The notes below the pieces were generated by a model, which had not been told where the DNA came from, did no database searches, and saw only the letters and a program-made list of their open reading frames with translations. 64,000 nucleotides of DNA, taken from the NCBI GenBank assembly GCA_947652605.1, contig OX393581.1, positions 13,768,640 through 13,832,639 on the forward strand, read 5' to 3'. Position 1 is the stretch's first letter. Each line of letters starts with the position of its first letter. Both the position numbers and the translations under genes were made by a program. The stretch is from Elmis aenea. Taxonomy: Eukaryota; Arthropoda; Insecta; Coleoptera; Elmidae. Of the stretch, positions 10,612 through 22,823 are shown piece by piece.

Positions 10612-12091
10612 CGCAATTATTTACAATTAATTATAATTTTCAACTTCAAGTGAATTTTCTTGAAAAACCTTATTTCAAATTATATGCTTACAAAGTAATA
10701 ACGTCAATTTTTAAAACAAACATGAATCACACCTGATGTTCATTGACATTTATTTAGACACGTTTAAGTCTTTGAAAAGCTTGACAAGGGACTGATATTT
10801 TCCAGGATTATTGTTGAATACAGAGGACGTTTTCATATTTATTAAGAGAGTTCAAAACTAGTGTTAAAAACTTTAATGCTATGGAAAGTCATTTGTTTAA
10901 GACATTCCACCAAACTGCAAAGTTGGGTTTTGAACACATAAGCGTTTCAAAAAACATCAAATAAATTTTAACACTTTAACATTTTTTTAATAATAATTAT
11001 GTTGTCGATAACGCTCTCTGGAGTGTTCGGCAAAATTAACATGTTTTTGTTTTATAATGCAGGAAAATTTTACTTAAAAAAAACTTTATTTTAAAAGACC
11101 TCGAAACCATTGTTTCAAACGTTAGTAAGTCTCTAGCCACCAATTATTGTCGCAACCCGAAACCTTAACTTGTATGTGGGCGGTTACAGTGACAATGGTG
11201 GCAGCGGCAATTACTACTAAAACCATTTGTCCTAAACGAGTGGGTTATACTAATAGCGGTTATGCGGTCCGTCTGTTGTGATATTGTAGATTATAAACGA
11301 TTTTCTGGGGTTTAATAGACAGTCTTATCGCTGGTTGATGTGTGTTGTTTTGCATCACACTTCACCCATTATTATAATAATAAGGCATTGTGCACGTTTG
11401 TTTCAAAAAAATTACGCTAAATCCAGGACACGGTTCAAAATAAAATATTTAGACAAATGTTTTTACTTCCACCTCTAGAAAATGACAATAACCCAAGAAC
11501 TGGTTATAATGTTAAAAATTGTTAAAACTTATATGCAGGGTATTAATTCTTTAAGCTTTCGCGGCCGTTGTTCATGTTGCAATCTTTGTTTTCGGGTTTA
11601 GAACCGCCTCTTCTTTGCTTATGTCTTAACATCCCTTTTGAAAAAGACCAAAATAATATGGTTGAAATCCAACCAGGAAACGAAGTTTACTTCACATGCA
11701 GTCTTTAATTTTTCTCCCTATCATCGAGACGAGGTTCATTTGGTTGAAATACCACCTAGGTCTCCAAACCTAACTACTTTTGGTTTTTCATTGTAGTGTT
11801 AATAAAAGTCATAAAATGCTGTAAGGAAAATAAAACGCTGCTGTATGACATATTTATATTTTAGCGTTCCTTACTATTAGACTTTTAGACATTGCTAGCA
11901 AACACTGCTATGGGCACTCTGTTTAGCTAAGTAGAGTCAGGATAGAAGTTGGTAAGAGTTTTGTTTTTTTATGCTGTGTCAAGCAGAGTGACTATTGATA
12001 CATAACGGATATGAGCGGTGGCAGTAACTTTAACTGGATCTACTAATAAGGGACGCTAAAACAATATATTATCAACAATGTTTTTTCTATA
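10612..12091. other. No gene; short Penelope-like fragment at 11555-11640
   Basis: The minus strand at 11555-11640 carries GAAGAGGCGGTTCTAAACCC and GAAAACAAAGATTGCAACATG, closely related to the piece at 36575-36645. The rest is AT-rich DNA without recognisable features. Confidence 0.45.
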
Positions 12092-12455
12092 CAGTGTGGT
12101 CCACATAGAAGGGTCACTATTGGGATCTGGTAAACGGTAAGAGCTACAAAGAAGTTTAAATTAGACAAATTGTTTCATTTTCGGAGACCTGTTTAGTGAT
12201 GCCTAAATGTGGTGATGTCCAACCGATAGCTTCAATGTTTTCATTTTACAGTGCGTAAAAAATCTGCTACTTTTTTCCCTAGATTTAAAAAAGGCCCACT
12301 GTTTATTATTTAGAGTGATATGGAACTTTTTTTAAAACATTAAAGCATCACTGAATAGGTCTAAGAAAGGGAAACAATTTGTCTAATTTAAACTTCTTTG
12401 TAGCTCTTACCGTTTACGAGATCCCAATAGTAGCCCTTCTATGTGGGCTACCCTG
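12092..12455. mobile_element. IS630-like MITE, family A (364 bp)
   Basis: Termini CAGTGTGGTCCACATAGAAG and TTCTATGTGGGCTACCCTG are inverted copies, flanked by TA on each side (12090-12091, 12456-12457). The terminal inverted repeats extend about 80 bp through AAGAGCTACAAAGAAGTTTA. The ends are the same as those of the transposase-bearing element at 14637-16831, so this is an internally deleted derivative of that family. No open frame of note remains. Confidence 0.85.
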
Positions 12456-13750
12456 TATATATTTTTCATTATATTTTTAAATTAGTATTCTATAAATACA
12501 TTTTTCTTACAGCATTAAAGGAACTGGAGTACATTTTCAGTATCTAAAGATTTATTCTAAGCTTGCTGACAACCATTCTTCTCTCTCCTACAGCTTCCAA
12601 AATACCCATGTCCTTTGATGATCGATACACCCTGTTCATATATTCACAACTCGTATGTCCTACAATTAAAATAAATTATTTTCCATTCTTCATGGCGTTT
12701 ATGTAATATTGAAAATTATACGATTACAATTTTTGATAAAATGTAAAATGACACCGATCATCTTTCGCAAAAGCTGCTTTAACCAAAGCATGTTGTTCTT
12801 AGCTATCTCGTCTTGCTGAAATCGTAATTTTAATGGTACATACTGCGCGCGTAATTACAGAGCTACAGTAATTACAGATGCTCGTTTATCAAAGGTACGC
12901 TACAGATATTAATATTATTATTAAGGATCAAAAGTAGCTGAAGCAGAAGCGCATATGCGGAGGAATGCACACATATGTATCGCTGTTATATTATACGCAC
13001 ACTTGTTCGACAAACGCAGTGGGCTGGGGATATAATTGAAGAAACTACGAAGCAGACTTCTTGTGTCTTGTTCCAACACACTCACTCTATAAATTTATAC
13101 AATTGATGTAGGTAGTTAAAATTCTACATCGAATATTTTTCAAGAGAGACGAACCTTATGATCGATTAAAATAATTCAAAAACTTAACACGGGTTGGGCA
13201 ATTTCAATAAAAGTAAGGTCCATAAAACCAAGTATTTAATTTGCAGTATACGTTTTGTTCCAAATCGGCTATTAACTGCTAAATAAGGCCATATTGGGAA
13301 AGGTATTGTTCTTCCTTGAGGTGTGCTACTGGAAAGTTGCATATTCTAATAACCATTTTCCTTATTTAAAATTGTCCTCTAGATCTAGATCTCTGCAAAT
13401 TTTAAACTTAAGCCAACGGGGACTTTTTTATACCCGCAACAGCTAGTCAACGTTGGCTATCGTGTCGAATATTTTACATGCGCGTCTGATTAGTGTCGAA
13501 AGATAATTTACACGACAGGAAAAGCGTTAAATATTACATAAATCCTTCTTCGCACGACCAAAACAATATTCAACAATTTTAAACGCCTTGGGATGTCAAC
13601 AACTCACAATATCACGAGAGGTCACCGGGGTTTCGGCAAATCGGATCCCCTGAATGACTAAACGAACGTATAGTTACAGTATCTGGTCTTGTAACATTGA
13701 CTAGTAAAAAGAAATCGGTGTCTCAATGTAATGTAGGCTGACGCGTTATC
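12456..13750. other. Non-coding stretch upstream of a promoter candidate
   Basis: No coding motif was found. The last 300 bp before 13750 are less AT-rich than average and contain several CG dinucleotides (for example GACGCGTTATCGGCGCGG), which together with the following TATA box is suggestive of regulatory DNA. Confidence 0.4.
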
Positions 13751-13760
13751 GGCGCGGTCG

Positions 13761-13840
13761 TATATAAATAGCGCATGACCCTGTTCTGAGCTGAGCTAAA
13801 CGATTCAATACGAAGTCCTACCAAATCATACGAAAGTAAG
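13761..13840 (+). promoter_or_regulatory. TATA-type core promoter with possible 5' exon and donor
   Basis: TATATAAATAG (13761-13771) sits in a GC-rich context. About 30 bp downstream is CTGAGCTGAGCTAAACG, and TTCAATA at 13804 resembles an insect initiator. A strong splice donor, GTAAGC, begins at 13836 (CGAAAGTAAGCAAG), so transcription from here would produce a non-coding first exon of roughly 45 bp with no ATG. The arrangement is what a TATA gene with a leader intron looks like, but no downstream coding exon has been linked to it. Retroelement promoter or chance remain alternatives. Confidence 0.4.
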
Positions 13841-14149
13841 CAAGCTAGCACACAAATATTTGTCTCCAAAAGGTTAAAAAAACAAAACTATTACGGTTTT
13901 ATTGTTACCCCTGCTCTGTTTTTTGCTCCAATATAATCGAAAAAGTACCACTTAACGTAAATTTATCCACAGAAATTAGACTCTTTTTCAAATAACTTCC
14001 AAGAATCTTATAGGAATTAGACTACGCCCCATGTTGTGGATTATTATCCATTTTAGTAATTTAACTAAACGACGAACAAATCAATAACCAAGTCATACAA
14101 ATAGCTTTAATTAAAACTTACTTATCTTTTCTTTTTTTTTTTTTTTAAG
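13841..14149. other. No recognised feature
   Basis: AT-rich non-coding DNA following the donor-like site; nothing else seen. Confidence 0.4.
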
Positions 14150-14235
14150 TCTTGTAGAAATGCAAACGACCAGTTTTAATGCTCTACTGGCGTAGATGCA
14201 AGAGTATCGAAGCTGATCTAGCATTTCTACAAGAG
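14150..14235. repeat. 86-bp palindromic mini-element (copy 1)
   Basis: The unit begins TCTTGTAGAAATGC and ends GCATTTCTACAAGAG, and the interior contains a second symmetrical pair (CCAGT ... ACTGG). A related unit with the same ends is at 45570-45665. It could be a very small MITE or a hairpin-forming non-coding unit; nothing in the sequence decides between them. Confidence 0.6.
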
Positions 14236-14720
14236 GTAATTCTTGATTTTTATTTATTACATTCTAAAGTTGAACAAAAATTAATGAAATGATCTGCGAA
14301 AAATCATTCCAAAATAAGAACTCTTTAAAATTGATCAAGATATGTCTAAACAAACATAAAATTTGTCATAGTAGCAAAATAAAGCTTACAATGTTGTTAA
14401 ATGTACACATCTTTAGAATATATACCTACGTAATCTTTACTGCAATTTTGTAACACTTCAAAAGGATCAATTTATGAGACGTTTAGCTTTAGTAACACAA
14501 ACTAATGTTGATATATTATAGTCATCACATAGCATGTACCACGTCAGTGTTAAGGTTTTGTCTATCAGCAAACGATTTGTTTGTTGATGGATTTTTTCAT
14601 TATGACTAAGATACACTACTCGTATACAGGGTGGTCCGCATAGAAAGACTACTATTGGGATATCTAAAACGGCAAAAGCTACAAAAAAAATTAATTAGAC
14701 AAATTGTTCCCCTTTCTGAC

Positions 14721-15342
14721 AAGGGAGGGTCGCTAGAATCTGATCAAGGCTGTGTTTATTGGATCAAGAACATCTAAACTAAATGTTTTGCAGAGTTATA
14801 CGTGCCAATGGCCATTTCCTTCGAAAAAAATAGGGGAAAACTGAAAAGTTGAATGATAAGTCAGAGATAAAAACGCAATTCTTCTATTTACCAATGCGCG
14901 CATCTGCAAGTAAAATGGTACAAATTCTTTGAAAAAATCTTTAACGGATCCGGAGAAAAACGCCAAAAACAGTTTCCCGTATGTTAAACGCCTATGCAAG
15001 TCGCATAGATTTAGTTATACAACTTCTCAAATCATAGCACTTTTGCAGGGGTTTCGTTTTTGACGTTTTTCTCCGGAACCGTTTAAGATTTTTTCAAAAG
15101 CTTTGCACTGTTTTACATGCAGAGGATACGGGAATTGGTAAATAGAAGAATTTCGATTTTATCTCCAACGGTTTCATGGCAAAAATTACTTTTATTATTC
15201 AACTTTTCAGTTTTTCCCCTATTTTTCCGAAGAAAATGGCCAGTGGCACGAATAACTCTGCAAAACATTTAGTTTTGATGTACTTGGTGCAATAAACACA
15301 GCCTTAATCAAATTCTAGCGACAACATATCGTAAACTTTCCT
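14721..15342. mobile_element. Foldback MITE family B, copy nested in family A element
   Basis: Long inverted ends GTCGCTAGAATCTGATCAAG and TTGATCAAATTCTAGCGACA with internal blocks GCGCGCATCTGCAAGTAAAA type sequence, shared with copies at 24411-25187, 44375-44685 and 53990-54711. Boundaries follow from comparison with the empty family A sequence near 28550. Open frames at 14796-14999 and 15304-15504 (minus) are element sequence, not genes. Confidence 0.75.
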
Positions 15343-15885
15343 GGTGAGACCTATCCATAGCCCGCTAGATAATAAACCAAAATCAAAATGAGCATTTTTT
15401 AAATTGTTAATAGTTCGGTTATATTTGATGGTCCAAAATATTTTTGGAGAAAAAGTTATAGATTTTTTTACGCACTGTAAAATGAAAACATTCATTTGTT
15501 TCAATATTGTTTAAATTCATGACACTTGCTTTATAGGGACTTTGTGTTGAATATTATTTGTTTTGAGCCTAAATATCAAAACAATACATTAAAGCTTAAG
15601 TTATTAAAAAAGGGGGAAAATGCTTATTCATGAGGTCATGGCCTATGGAATCTTATTTTAAAAAGGCAAGTTTGTAATTTATCTAAGAATTTAAACAAAA
15701 TTGAAACAAATTAATGTTTACATTTTGCAGTGCGTTAAAAAAACTTCAATTTTTATCCAAAAATATGTTTGTAAAGGGTTTTCCAATAAGAATGATATGA
15801 TTTTTAAATGAAATTTTAACCATGGTTAAAATGTTATAAATGTCATTAGTTGTCATTTGTATTGACTGTACCCTGACAATTCATC

Positions 15886-16540
15886 ATGGTTAAATACACC
15901 CTTCAAGAACGTTTGGTTATTATCCAAAAGTTTTATGAAAACAGACGTTCTTTTGTAAACACTCAACGTGCACTTCGCGAAGACTATGGTCCACATAATC
16001 GCCCTTCTGTGCTTGCTATTCGTAGAATCCTTGAAAAATTTGAAAGGGATTTTACTCTTTGCGATTCGAAAACACCAACAAGATGTCGAAATGCAGGAAG
16101 TGAAGAGAACATTCCTGCTGTAAGAGATAGTGTTGAAGAGGTGCAAAATTTATCTATTCCTCGTCGTGCTCAAGAATTAGGGCTCAGAAGAACGACCACG
16201 TGGCGTATTTTGCGAAAAGACTTGAATTTACACCCGTATCGACCTATTGCAAGAACAGTTTGGTGAAAGGATAATTTCAAGAAATGCAACTGTTAGTTGG
16301 CCTCCAAGAAGTTGTGATTTAACTCCTTTAGATTACTTCTTGTAGGGTTATTTGAAATCTAGGGTCTATGCAAACAAACCAAGAACCCTTGATGAATTAC
16401 GATTAAACATCGAACGCTGCTGCATTCGTGACATTAGGCCCGAGTTATTGCACAAAGTTCTCGAAAATTGGGTTAAACGAATCCGCTCGTGTGCACAGAG
16501 TCGAGGTGGACACTTAAGTGACGTGTTATTCAAAACATAA
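15886..16540 (+). pseudogene. IS630/DUF4817-type transposase, internally deleted
   Basis: The ATG at 15886 opens a frame of 126 codons starting MVKYTLQERLVIIQKFYENR, the DUF4817 helix-turn-helix that binds the terminal repeats, followed by a second helix-turn-helix (IPRRAQELGLRRTTTWRILR) and LNLHPYR. At 16266 the frame ends where the catalytic domain should begin. A second segment directly downstream reads ERIISRNATVSWPPRSCDLT and PLDYFL, with the last catalytic Asp region (PPRSCDLTPLD), then GYLKSRVYANKPRTLDELRL and a C-terminus RSRGGHLSDVLFK-like (QSRGGHLSDVLFKT). A stop replaces the Trp of the usual LWGY. The first two catalytic aspartates lie in the missing part, so the protein would be inactive. 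Confidence 0.85.
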
Positions 16541-16833
16541 TGTAATATGCTGTGCTTCAAAATGATATAAAAAGTTTGTTGGTATCTAAAATAGTTTTTA
16601 TTTTATTGTATCGTAAAATCATATCGTTCTTAATGGAAAACCCTTTACTATCAAGTATAAACGGGTTACGATTTAAAAAATAAAAAACCGTTTTATTTTT
16701 TGTTTATTATCTAGCGTACCATGGAACTTTAAACCATCACTGAATAGGTCTCAGAAGTAGGAAAAATTTGTCTAATTTAAACTTCTTTGTAGCTCTTACC
16801 TTTTAAAAGATCCCAATAGTGGCCCACTCTGTA

Positions 16834-17867
16834 TATGTTCTTATAGGAAAGAACTACAAGAACAATAAATGCCTCACATATAACGGTAGACAGGCGAAGT
16901 AAGCTTAGGGGGAAAAAAGGTACCAATAATTTTGTTTCATGGCACATAAGTTAAACCGTCAGAAATGTTTATCCTAAACACTTTTTATCTCTAAAAGTAT
17001 TTATTTGTTGATGAAATATGTTCTTATTTTAGTAAGTAAAATCTTCGACCCTTTTTTAAACACACTCTCAATATTTCTGAATAATCTTTCTATAATAGTT
17101 ATGAAAAAGAAAGCCTCTGTTTGATATAGTGTTCACTATCCATGTTTAATAAATGTGAGTAACTTACAATAAAATAAGGCAATTTATAAGTCACTTTCCA
17201 CTAAAAGCTCGCGCTTCGTACAACAAAAATAACACGATGGAAAATTGCAAAGTTTTAAACTTCATATAACTGGGGATCTTCTACGATGATGAATGGTTTT
17301 CTTAACACTCTATTTGCTTTATAGTCTTAAAATAGCGGATAAGTAGATTGCCATATTGATATTAAGGTTTGACAAGCTTGAAAACAATTTCATCGCATTA
17401 ACGACAACTTCAGCAATACATCACCATGACGTATTGGAACCTATACATTATTATCGGCTGCCCCGATATGGAAGATGGTCTATATATAAAATTAATACCC
17501 AACCTGTTTACAATTAATTAGAACTGGGTACGTGGTGCAATCAAAGTTCCTTGAATGCCATTTGTTGAAATTATATGGAAGCATTCCTAACCGCGTTGTA
17601 AAGTATGTACAATTATGTAAAACATTTGTTTGTGGAACTTACGAATTAATTAACTTAACTGACAAGTATTTTACAGTGAAAGAGATTTTAAAACAGACAA
17701 ACGTCAAGATAACAACAATAATCAAGAATGAATTTGAAAAGTAGTTGTTTACATTAAAATTATATTAACATGATAATTCTTTAACATTAAAAGAAATATT
17801 TTAATACAACACACACCCACAAAAAACAATTGTATTGAAAAGTCTCGACCGTAAAAATAATTATTGG
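16834..17867. other. No recognised gene
   Basis: A 70-codon open frame at 17532-17744 (plus) has no recognisable motif. No repeats were identified. Confidence 0.45.
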
Positions 17868-17875
17868 GTCCCTAC

Positions 17876-19302
17876 CAGTGGCGTGCGGTGACTTTTCAAC
17901 CAGGGGATGCTGTCCAAAAAACGACCAATTTATTTTTTAAAATTCAATTTTTTTCTACGCTCTTTTTTTTACAAAATTCGTCTAAAACAATATCATACAA
18001 TCTTTTGCATTTTTCATATGTAGCATTATTTTTTTTTTCAATTGATATTAAAGCGAGAGCAGACAGTCTATTGTCACTTGGCTGCTTCTGGTGAATGTTT
18101 TTATTCTTCTCATTGTCGAAAATGATCGCTCAGCCGATGCGCTGGTGGAAGGTATAGTGCAAATTAATTGTATTAATTTAAATACTTCTGTCAAAACATC
18201 TTTTAGCTCATCTTTCACAATTAATTTTTTTATGCAATTTATAGATTTTAAATGAAAGTCGTACTAATTCACTTTTTAACTTCATAAAATCAAAGTATTT
18301 TCCATAAGTTAGCTAAAGTGATTGTAACAGGAAATCTGGAAAATTCTTTTCATATTCTTTAAATTTACTGATGTTGAAAAGTTTCATAAATTAAAATTTT
18401 TCCATATCTCGAAATCGATTAGTTAGTTGTATTAATTGAAAGAGTTTATAAGGTTCAGAATGCTGTACTTGTTGCGACAATAAAATGCACACCCAACAGA
18501 ATAATTTTGATAAGTTAGTGAGAGCAGCCACAAATCCACGCAATTTTTTCATATATTTCTCTATTAAAATATCTTTGAAATGTTTTCGTTTTTGACTGTA
18601 TATTTAATATCGGTGTGGGTTTTGAGCTCCCAATAATTTCTTTTTCATTATACGGGAGAGAAGCAGATCTCCTTTTTTTTTGTAAATTTTTAATCAAACA
18701 ATTGCAATTATTATAAACCACAGTTTCATCGTTACTTTGGTTATCCATATTAAGGGTCGTGTTAAATAATAATCAAAATTGTATGTAGCGAAACAGTGCT
18801 CTAAAAATAGAGTATAGCTGATTTAAACAGAAGAAGCTTGATTCAAAGAAAGTAAAAAAAAACTTAAACAACGGAAATGATTATTTTTGTAGCGTGCGGA
18901 AATATTAATCGAGTGCGAGCTGCCCATGGAAGCAAACGGAGTTACCGCATCCACCGTAGATCTTAAGTACGCAACGATACGGGTAATAGACTATAGACTG
19001 CATCGCAGTGCGCATGCGCCAAGGAAGCAAATTCCGAATCCGCATCCCTTAGTCATGCTCACATGTGCTAGCTAGCGCTACGAATCGCACACATTTCGCA
19101 GTAGTCAGCCGCTCTCTGGAAATAAATGGATTAATGCAAATTTTTCGAGCAGCAAAACATTATATCATAACACGTAACTAAAAATAATTCAAAGCGAAAT
19201 AAAGCTACATAAAATTCAAATATGATACGGTATAAAAATATTCTTGACGTGAATTTTAGGGGATGCGCCGCATCCACCGCATCCATGGACCGCACGCCGC
19301 TG
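17876..19302 (-). mobile_element. hAT element, 1.43 kb, with perfect 8-bp target duplication
   Basis: The ends are CAGTGGCGTGCGGTGACTTT and ATGGACCGCACGCCGCTG, and the flanks are GTCCCTAC on both sides (17868-17875 and 19303-19310), an exact 8-bp duplication typical of hAT. Sub-terminal GGATGC/GCATCC repeats occur near both ends. The minus strand contains hAT transposase pieces (see 17950-18770). The insertion lies next to mariner sequence that resumes at 19311. The perfect duplication suggests a comparatively recent insertion. Confidence 0.92.
17950..18770 (-). pseudogene. hAT transposase with TTF-type zinc finger, internally deleted
   Basis: The N-terminal part (about 18748-18440, minus) reads KTFQRYFNREIYEKIAWICG followed by CS, then after a shift LTKLFCWVCILLS, the TTF-type zinc finger region (W.CGC...LFC..CLLF) found in ZMYM/TTF-type hAT transposases. 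The C-terminal part (about 18092-17955) reads SDNRLSALALISIEKK and YEKCKRLYDIVLDEFCKKK, the hAT C-terminal block. The middle, including the RNase H-like catalytic core, is largely missing. It shares the boundaries of the 17876-19302 element and would have been its own transposase. Confidence 0.75.
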
Positions 19303-19310
19303 GTCCCTAC

Positions 19311-19760
19311 ATATAAAATGAGAAATTCAGATACGTTAAGAAGTCCCTAAAACTTTTTCGCAAAGAGACAGCACCAAAAGACAATTAAGATTATTATTTG
19401 GTGGGTAAGAGAGAGTGTTGTTTAACAGAAGTCCTTAAATCAAACCTGACTTTTAATGTGCAAATGTTCTGCTCACAAATGGAATTGGTTCGTGAAAAAT
19501 TATTTAAAAAAATACCAGTTCATGGTCAAAGGATCCAGAATAATTTTGTTCGCGACGTGCATGTCCTCACATGGCACAAAAGACCATTAGTAAGATAAGG
19601 AGCCTTCATATGTAGAAAGCTTTTGACCATCCTCCCTATTCTCCGGACTTAGCTTTATAAGAACACTTAGATAATAGACACGAGAGTATACCTTCAACGT
19701 AATATAAAAGGATTTTTTAAAATAAAGGTATATAACCTTCCAGAACTTTGGCAAAAATAT
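19311..19760 (+). pseudogene. mariner transposase central fragment
   Basis: Plus strand. The frame opening at 19398 reads VGKRECCLTEVLKSNLTFNV and QMFCSQMELVREKLFKKIP, matching the mariner segment between the first and second catalytic residues (G.VYFELL...N...Y..QL.RL...L..KRP). Upstream in another frame is LFRKETAPKD. Downstream, after shifts, KLLTILPILRT corresponds to the PPYSPDL region. There are several stops. The hAT insertion ends directly before it, so the hAT probably landed beside or within this older mariner. Confidence 0.65.
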
Positions 19761-20985
19761 ATGGCAACATTAAACCATCCACATTCAATCAAATTATTTC
19801 TATAATTTGTCAACAGCGTTGTTCTCATGTACAGTGTTAATCTACTTCGTTTTGTAAAGGTCTGACTCTGGTATAATTTCACAGAGGAAGTACTTTGCCT
19901 GTAAACTAATGTATGGTAGGAACAGCTACCGGTGGTAACACACATAACATATATGCAACAACACGCTCGTTACTGTTTATGAATTCATCTGATACGCATT
20001 TTCAGTTAATATGTGCATGTTCATGACGACTTGCCTACTTAATGCAAATTACAATGTTATTAGCTTCTAGAACGCAGTAGACTCGGAGCTTCTTGAAATA
20101 GACGGGGTGGCGATGGGGCCGCATGCACACGCTTAATTTGAAACGTCTGCATGTAGTGCATACTTGACAATTACGGTTATGAAATATTCCACAGTTTTGT
20201 AGTTTATCCGACATTCGGTTATCAGAGCAACTAATTTTTCCATTGTAAATGATAGGGTTACTAAATATACTTTTATTAATCATTAGTGTTCATTTCAAAC
20301 AACTATATTTCTCGCTGTAATTATTTTATTAACATTAAAGTATTCTAGAGCTCGTCATTTTTTAAACTAGAGATCAAACGAACGTAGCATAAATATTGAC
20401 CTTACTTTTTTTTAAGCTGTATGTGAAAAAATCAGTTAAAACCACTCATGGATAAGTCAAAAAATAAAGCCGAAATGGAATTTTTTTAAACTTAATTATA
20501 TAGTGTAAAAGATTGCCCTAAAAGCTATAAAAATAACAATACAGACAGACTAGAGGCGAAGCTTTATCTACGCCTTTAGTTTAAAACATCCAGTTTTTTG
20601 GGGAGGATACAACCTCCCTAGCCCCCCACCCGTGTGGTCCACTAAGGATAAGCCTAAACAAATTGCACAGAGAAAAGCGCAATAAATCAAAGAAAATGGT
20701 TATCATTTTATGTAAAAAGTTTTGTAAACTTTTGAAGTAGTCAAACACTTTAATTCTTTTTCCGAATGGCTCAAAAAGGTTTGCTTGACTTGGCCAATTA
20801 AATCCCCAACATTTTTTGTACCATAAACTCGTTAATTCGTTGAAGAATCTTTTTTTTAATATATTATGCCAAACATTTTTATATAACTTGCCAATTTGTT
20901 GAATGTACATATCATCTTTTCATTACAGACATGATTAAATGAATAAAAACTAATGTTTTTATGAGGAAAAACAATAATATTTATT
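19761..20985. other. No recognised gene
   Basis: Open frames at 20035-20283 and 20581-20910 (minus) show no motif I recognise. A GC-rich run near 20600-20640 (CCTCCCTAGCCCCCCACCC) is unexplained. Confidence 0.4.
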
Positions 20986-20989
20986 TATT

Positions 20990-21125
20990 TAGGCACATTT
21001 GTTACATTTTGTAATTGTTATGGCATGCTCGTCGCAGACAAGTTTTCGCATGCTCTGCAAGATTTTTTAGTCTTTCTGCGCTTTTTTATTGCTGCTCTAT
21101 AGCACAAATGACATGAACCAGTAAT
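20990..21125 (-). pseudogene. Possible piggyBac transposase cysteine-rich C-terminus
   Basis: Minus strand frames give CHLCYRAAIKKRRKTKKSCR followed by AC, and after a shift KLVCDEHAITITKCNKC. The spacing CxxC...KKRKKT..C..C....VC.EH is that of the cysteine-rich zinc-binding tail of piggyBac transposases. No catalytic domain or TTAA ends were seen around it, so the call rests on cysteine spacing alone. Confidence 0.4.
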
Positions 21126-22378
21126 AATTATGACTGTGTAAGTCAGAAAGTTATTTTGAAAATTATGGATTTGGAGGTTCTGTTACAACTGTGTAAAAAT
21201 CTTCTACATTTAATCTTACAGAAAATTAAGAGAAAATTATTCTTTTGCGATTGGTTAAAATCGAAAGTAATTTGTTACAACACAAATGAACGACGGTCGT
21301 TTTGAACTTATTTAAATATAAATATCTGGTTTGTTTATTACCTCATTCATAAAATATTTCGAATGTTTGTTACAGGTTTTAGAATTTAAAATTTAAAACT
21401 AAATAATTTGACCACTCTATCATTCTATTTGCAAAAATATCCAAACTTAAAGCATAAGTTATTATAAAACTTCTGAAGGTGTGTACCCGGTCATTGAACA
21501 ACGTTGTGAATTTCGGTTGACATAAGGGTTAAAGAATGCAAAAAGGTTTTCTCTTTTTTTTTCTAAAGCTTCTCCTTGAGCAATTTACTTACTGCTCTTT
21601 CCTAAACGATAAACTGAATTAATTTCGGAATCAATAATATCCAGTAATTAATTGTGGTTGTTTTACTAAATAAAATCCAAGTTACTCTATTTACATTTTT
21701 ATACATTCACTGTTACTTATTTTTACACCCACAAATCACACTTTAAGTATTGTAGAGTGCAAACTTGTTCGTGGCCAAAATTACCATCTAACCATTTTGT
21801 AGTTAAAAAAATACAAATTATCCAGTTAAAAATTCCCAGAGGGATCATCGTCTAAACCTAAATTATTCTAAGAAATACGGAAATATAATGAGCGGAATAA
21901 AATATGTAAATGTATGTCGGCAAATGAATAATTTTGGCTCAACTCGAATCGTAAAAGCTATTTAAATTTAAGTTCCGGAAGGAGCATTATAACTGGTTAC
22001 GCTTTAAAGCTTAATTTGGATGGCTCGATTTAAATGTGGCAAATTTCATTCATATTAATTTGTTAATCTACATTTAAATGCGATTCTATAAATAAAACAA
22101 TAAATCTAACAAGTTTTTAAGAAGCTACGCGGCTTGACTACCTTGTAAATGTAGGTGTACTTGATGATTTTTCAATATTTTACTAGAAGTACTTTTAGCG
22201 TCGTTGAAATTATTAAGAAAGTTTTGGCATTTGATGTTGAGAATCTGAGGCTATCGAACTATTGATAAAATTCGATTTTTGTGTAACAATTCATTCAAAC
22301 AATTTTATAGTTTAAGAATTAAGACAAGGATGTATGTTGAAAATGCGTTCCCATAATATTTTTATAAAAGGTTTGTTC
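21126..22378. other. No recognised gene
   Basis: AT-rich, no motif or terminal repeat noticed. Confidence 0.45.
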
Positions 22379-22823
22379 TAGCAGATGATCATGTACTAAT
22401 ACATGAACTGGTTTATGTACAAGTACATGCATCAACTATAGACTAATAAATGTATTAGTCGCTACCGGAACGCTTTACCGACACGCCTATTTGTAAATGA
22501 CATTTGTACCTATTGGGTACATAAAAATTTACGCATCGCAAGTATGAACATCTTGAGAAACCAGTACTGCATGAGACTGTGAGGGTGATGCATAGCTGCC
22601 AGAGGGCACGTTAGTTGTAAACAGCGCCTGCGTGTAAAATTTTCAGCGTTAGTTTTTGCTCGTTCATATACTGCTTTTACCATCCACATATTAGTTCATG
22701 AATTGATTCGATAACTGCTAAAACAGCCGACTAACCGTCCGACGAACTATCAGAGATTGCTGGAATAATGTTGATACTGCGCAGAAGTCTGATAGTCCAT
22801 TGGATCGTACAGGAAGCAAACCT
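22379..22823 (+). mobile_element. MITE family C, copy 3 (full length)
   Basis: Starts AGGTTTGTTCTAGCAGATGA and ends GTACAGGAAGCAAACCT, 445 bp, colinear with 94-544. Flanking octamers TTTATAAA and ATTATTAA agree at six of eight positions, a weak hint of an 8-bp duplication. Confidence 0.75.

Larger units (their letters stand above)
14637..16831 (+). mobile_element. IS630-like transposon, family A, with transposase remnants
   Basis: The element runs from CAGGGTGGTCCGCATAGAAA to GATCCCAATAGTGGCCCACT CTG, flanked by TA (14635-14636, 16832-16833). Terminal repeats match those of the MITEs at 12092-12455 and 28486-30010. It encodes N- and C-terminal parts of a DUF4817-type transposase (15886-16540) and is interrupted by a foldback MITE (about 14721-15342). 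The interrupted sequence can be recognised because the uninterrupted version is present near 28550-28640. It is the most complete family member in the window and the likely progenitor type of the MITEs, though inactive itself. Confidence 0.85.

Noticed and set aside
13861..14149. Coding exon downstream of the promoter candidate
   Set aside because: No open frame with plausible composition follows the donor; the stretch is AT-rich and full of stops.
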